Positions 2,719 through 5,380 of a stretch of 5,380 nucleotides of DNA are shown here, piece by piece (the stretch's first letter is position 1; every line of letters starts with the position of its first letter). A model generated the notes under the pieces. That model ran no database searches and had not been told where the DNA came from. It was given only the letters and a program-made list of their open reading frames with translations. The stretch spans positions 1 through 5,380 of the forward strand of contig JAJRTK010000004.1 of the NCBI GenBank assembly GCA_024278345.1, in the 5' to 3' direction. Position numbers and translations under genes: made by a program. This DNA comes from a bacterium. GTDB lineage: Bacteria > CSSED10-310 > JAJRTK01.

Positions 2719-5380
2719 ATGCCAAGTGAAAAAGCGCATTCCGACAGGCAGGCTCCTGGTGGTTCCTTCGATTCGAAGAGAATCATTGCACCCTTTTTGC
2801 CTCCACACCTGGTCCGGAGCAAGACGGCGAAAAATCGCCAACCGCCCTTCTCGGAACACCTGGACGCCGCCATGCTCTTTTCCGACATCAGCGGCTTCAC
2901 CGCTCTCACCGAGTCCCTCTGGAAAAGCGGCCGGGCCGGCGCCGAAGAGATTGCGGCCATCATCAACCTCTGTTTCGATCCCGCCATTGCCGCGATAGAG
3001 AGAGAGGGCGGCAGCATCACCAGCTTCGGCGGCGACGCCATCTTCTCCCTCTTCCTCGGACGCCGCGCAGCCTCCCGCGCACTGGCTGCCGCCCGGGCCA
3101 TCCGCGATTGGTTCCACCGGAACGGGCGGCTCGAGACGAGCCAGGGAACCGCCCACGTCGGCATCTCCCAGGGCCTCCACCTCTCCCGCGTCCGGGGAAT
3201 CCACCTGGGCACCCCAGAACAGCGACACTACCTGGTGGCCGGTCCCGGCATCGCCGCGCTCCTCCGCTGTGAAGCCGCCGCCAACGCCGGCGAGATCCGA
3301 CTCTCCAGGGCTGCAAGGAAGCGCCTCCGGCAAGAAGAAGATGGAGGGCCGGCCGCCCACCGACCCAGGGAGGGCGCTAAGACAAGCCACGAGCCAGCCC
3401 GCCGCGCCCTGGAGGCGCACCGCCATCCCGGCGGCCGCGGGCCGGAGGCGGACCTGGAACCCAACGAACGCGCCCTGGAGGCGAACTTGGCACTGGATGG
3501 GCGGCGGGCGCCCGGGGACCAGCCAACGCCAAGGAGCGGGGGAAACGCCCAAGGAGGCCCGGGACTCCAGGAAGCCCCGCAAGGGCGCCTCCCGGCCAGC
3601 GAGGGGGACGCTCTGGACGCGGCCGCTCTCTACCTGCCACCCTATCTGCCGCCCCTCCTGGACAGATACAAAGGTGCCTTCCGCCGCGCCGCCGTCCTCT
3701 TCCTCGAAACCAAAGGCTGGTCCCTTCCTCGCCTCCAGGCCTTCTACCTCGACTTGACCCGAAAACTCCGGGACCACGGCGGCGTCCTCTGGAAGACCGA
3801 CGTCTCCCTCCACGGCGTCAAGTGGCTCTGCATCTTCGGCATTCCCCAGGCCCACGAGCGGGACGCCGAGCGGGCCGCAAGAACGGCCCTAGCCCTGGAG
3901 CCGCCCAGGGGCCTTGACTGGCGCGGCGGGCTCCACGAAGACGTCCTCGCCAACCTCATGATTGGAACCGACTCCCGCAGGGCTTTCGACGTCATGGGCG
4001 ACGTTATCAACACTGCGGCCCGCGCACTGGGGCAGGCCGAATGGGGGAGCCTCCTGGCCACCGAACAGGCCCGCCCAAGACTGGGAGGCATCCAGACCCA
4101 ATCCTTCGGCCGCCGGCGGGTCAAGGGCAAGGCGGCGCCCCTCCTCCTCCACCGCCTCGTCCGGGCAGAAGGCGTCCAGGCACGCCGCCTCCAGGTGAGC
4201 TTTCCCCTGGTGGGCCGGCAAAAGGAGATGGACACCCTGGAAAAGGCCCTCCTCGACGCCAGGGAGGGGCGAGGCTCCGCCACAGGCATCGAGGGCGCCG
4301 CGGGACTGGGCAAGAGCCGCCTGAAGTGGGAAACCATACGCCTGGCAAAAAAGATGGGCCACGCAATCCACGAAGGCCGCGCCATTCCTTTCGGCGGCAC
4401 CGCGTTCTGGGCGGTGAGGGAGCTCCTGGGCCACCTGCTCGGCCTGGGGGACGTCTCGGCGGAATGGAGCCGGGACGCGGTCCTGGAAAAGGTCCGGGAA
4501 GCAGCCCAACGCCTGGGCCTCTCCAGAACGGACCGCCACCACCTGGCCAACGTTTTCGGCTTCCGCTTCGACGACTCCGCCCTCCGCCACCTGGACGGCA
4601 AGGCCATCCGCCTCAACAACATGCTGGCCATCAAGAACACCGTGACGGTCGCCGCACGCCATGAGCCGCTCCTCCTGGTCCTGGAGGATCTCCACTGGGC
4701 CGACGAGGCCACCCGCGAAGCCGTGACCTGCCTCGCCAAGGGCATCACCTGGAGCAAGGCCCTCCTTCTCCTTCTCTACCGCCCCGAGTACCAGCCCCCC
4801 GATCAGGTTCGGGAGATCGTCCTGCCAGAGCTGTCCGGAAAGCTGGTGCGGGAGATGCTTTCCGCGCTGCTGGGAGAGCTCACGGATGAGATTGCAGCTC
4901 ACGTGGTGGAGAGATCCGGAGGCAATCCCTTCTACGTGGAAGAGCTGCTACGCTACATGCTAGAGTCGGGATGGTTGGCTCCATCAGATAGCGAGTACAT
5001 GTTGACAAGGTCGCCGGAATTGGAAGAATTCCCGGGGAGTCTCGAATCGCTCATCACGGCGCGGCTGGATCGCCTCAGCAAAGAAGCCCGGCGGATCGTC
5101 GAGTTGGGGGCGGTCATCGGGCGAAGCTTCCTCCTAGAGCTACTCCCCTGGTTGCATAACGACCAAAAAGTGACCGACCGGGCGTTGCTGGAAATTCGGG
5201 AGAAGGAGATCGCCTTCGAGAAAACACCAGAGCCACGCCGAGAATACATTGGCCTCGGTCATGGTACCGGCCACGGTGCAGATTTCAGACGCCGCCCCAG
5301 GGCTTCCAGCCCTGGAACCCGGCGGAGGCTCTGCCTCCGGACCTCCGCTGGGAGCGCCGCTCCCAGACCCACGCCAGGGA
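2719..5380 (+). CDS. Tandem class III adenylate cyclase / P-loop ATPase, soluble adenylyl cyclase-like; 3' part displaced
   Basis: This single frame stays open for 887 codons to the window edge. Each cyclase domain follows an LPPxL lead-in (residues 24-28 and 306-314). Domain 1 (about 50-200) has the metal aspartates Asp56 (LFSDISGFT) and Asp106 (SFGGDAIF) but Leu172 and Ala179 where the adenine-binding and Asn residues belong. Domain 2 (about 322-482) lacks the metal aspartates (Glu330, Ser363) but has Lys359, Asp424, Asn431, Arg435 and VKGK at 468-471. Together they should form one cAMP-producing site, as in ADCY10. A low-complexity linker covers about 205-297. The NTPase domain (about 495-844) has VGR at 498-500, Walker A GAAGLGKS at 526-533, Walker B LLLVLEDLHWAD at 651-662, RPEY, GNPFYVEELL at 735-744 and ITARLDRL at 779-786. 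No signal peptide or membrane segment is seen, so it should be cytosolic. Homology stops after REYI (844, base 5250); the next 43 codons read repeat DNA, and the usual C-terminal half (often TPR-like) is not in the window. The product may be truncated or non-functional. Confidence 0.9.
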   Translation, partial: MPSEKAHSDRQAPGGSFDSKRIIAPFLPPHLVRSKTAKNRQPPFSEHLDAAMLFSDISGFTALTESLWKSGRAGAEEIAAIINLCFDPAIAAIEREGGSITSFGGDAIFSLFLGRRAASRALAAARAIRDWFHRNGRLETSQGTAHVGISQGLHLSRVRGIHLGTPEQRHYLVAGPGIAALLRCEAAANAGEIRLSRAARKRLRQEEDGGPAAHRPREGAKTSHEPARRALEAHRHPGGRGPEADLEPNERALEANLALDGRRAPGDQPTPRSGGNAQGGPGLQEAPQGRLPASEGDALDAAALYLPPYLPPLLDRYKGAFRRAAVLFLETKGWSLPRLQAFYLDLTRKLRDHGGVLWKTDVSLHGVKWLCIFGIPQAHERDAERAARTALALEPPRGLDWRGGLHEDVLANLMIGTDSRRAFDVMGDVINTAARALGQAEWGSLLATEQARPRLGGIQTQSFGRRRVKGKAAPLLLHRLVRAEGVQARRLQVSFPLVGRQKEMDTLEKALLDAREGRGSATGIEGAAGLGKSRLKWETIRLAKKMGHAIHEGRAIPFGGTAFWAVRELLGHLLGLGDVSAEWSRDAVLEKVREAAQRLGLSRTDRHHLANVFGFRFDDSALRHLDGKAIRLNNMLAIKNTVTVAARHEPLLLVLEDLHWADEATREAVTCLAKGITWSKALLLLLYRPEYQPPDQVREIVLPELSGKLVREMLSALLGELTDEIAAHVVERSGGNPFYVEELLRYMLESGWLAPSDSEYMLTRSPELEEFPGSLESLITARLDRLSKEARRIVELGAVIGRSFLLELLPWLHNDQKVTDRALLEIREKEIAFEKTPEPRREYIGLGHGTGHGADFRRRPRASSPGTRRRLCLRTSAGSAAPRPTPG
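5297..5380. repeat. Evenly spaced array of small hairpins with 3-base loops
   Basis: Three perfect hairpins, each with a triloop, start 25-26 bases apart: 5297-5315 (8-bp arms CCAGGGCT/AGCCCTGG), 5323-5339 (7-bp arms CGGAGGC/GCCTCCG) and 5348-5366 (8-bp arms CTGGGAGC/GCTCCCAG). The last bases, CCAGGGA at 5374-5380, are spaced like the left arm of a fourth, cut off by the window edge. The arms differ between units while spacing and loop size are kept, which implies selection or a copying mechanism acting on structure. The array lies in the cyclase reading frame just after its homology ends. Confidence 0.8.

Noticed and set aside
2675-2998. Plus-strand frame starting at ATG 2675 as the start of the cyclase gene
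   Set aside because: It is in a different frame from the LFSDISGFT cyclase motif; the correct start in the cyclase frame is ATG 2719.
2596-3855. 419-codon minus-strand open frame opposite the cyclase gene
   Set aside because: It is the antisense shadow of the GC-rich cyclase coding frame; its translation is compositionally odd and shows no family motif, whereas the plus frame has clear cyclase motifs throughout.
3744-4902. Two overlapping 337-codon minus-strand frames opposite domain 2 and the ATPase
   Set aside because: Both are antisense to the Walker A/B-containing plus frame, with no recognisable domain of their own; long antisense frames are expected in GC-rich genes.

Overview
The window is GC-rich bacterial DNA. 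It reads as an accessory, rearranged stretch: one intact gene, two gene remnants fused at a deletion junction, and one long signalling gene that loses family resemblance near the right edge. The Uma2-type gene, the tandem-cyclase/ATPase protein and the many short GC-rich palindromes suggest a large bacterial genome rich in paralogues and small repeats. An Acidobacteriota-like lineage is my best guess, with low confidence; I see no rRNA or other phylogenetic marker.

Layout, left to right. Positions 1-341 hold no convincing gene, only short direct and inverted repeats. Positions 342-1262 (+) encode a complete Uma2-family (DUF820) putative nuclease with a heptad-repeat tail. Positions 1408-1448 form an 18-bp perfect palindrome with a 5-base loop. 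It sits at the left edge of a second, roughly 91% identical Uma2 fragment (1439-1721, +). That fragment stops abruptly against the 3'-truncated remnant of a class II glutamine amidotransferase/asparagine synthetase gene on the minus strand (about 1722-2313), which also carries a frameshift. Positions 2314-2706 are non-coding, with a strong hairpin and a two-copy tandem repeat of 56-60 bp.

The most important gene starts at ATG 2719 and stays open in one frame to the end of the window (887 codons). It encodes two class III nucleotide-cyclase homology domains in tandem, followed by a P-loop NTPase domain of the large AAA/STAND-like type. This is the layout of mammalian soluble adenylyl cyclase (ADCY10). 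The catalytic residues are split between the domains: the metal-binding aspartates lie in the first, and the adenine- and transition-state-binding Lys, Asp, Asn and Arg lie in the second. This predicts one composite active site making cAMP. Recognisable ATPase-family sequence ends near 5250. From 5297 the frame runs through an evenly spaced series of small hairpins with three-base loops, so the expected C-terminal half is missing or displaced.

The genes do not form an obvious operon or pathway. The cyclase/ATPase could be a stand-alone cAMP-signalling protein. The Uma2 and asparagine-synthetase remnants record duplication, deletion and decay. I see no tRNA, rRNA, CRISPR array, transposase or integrase.
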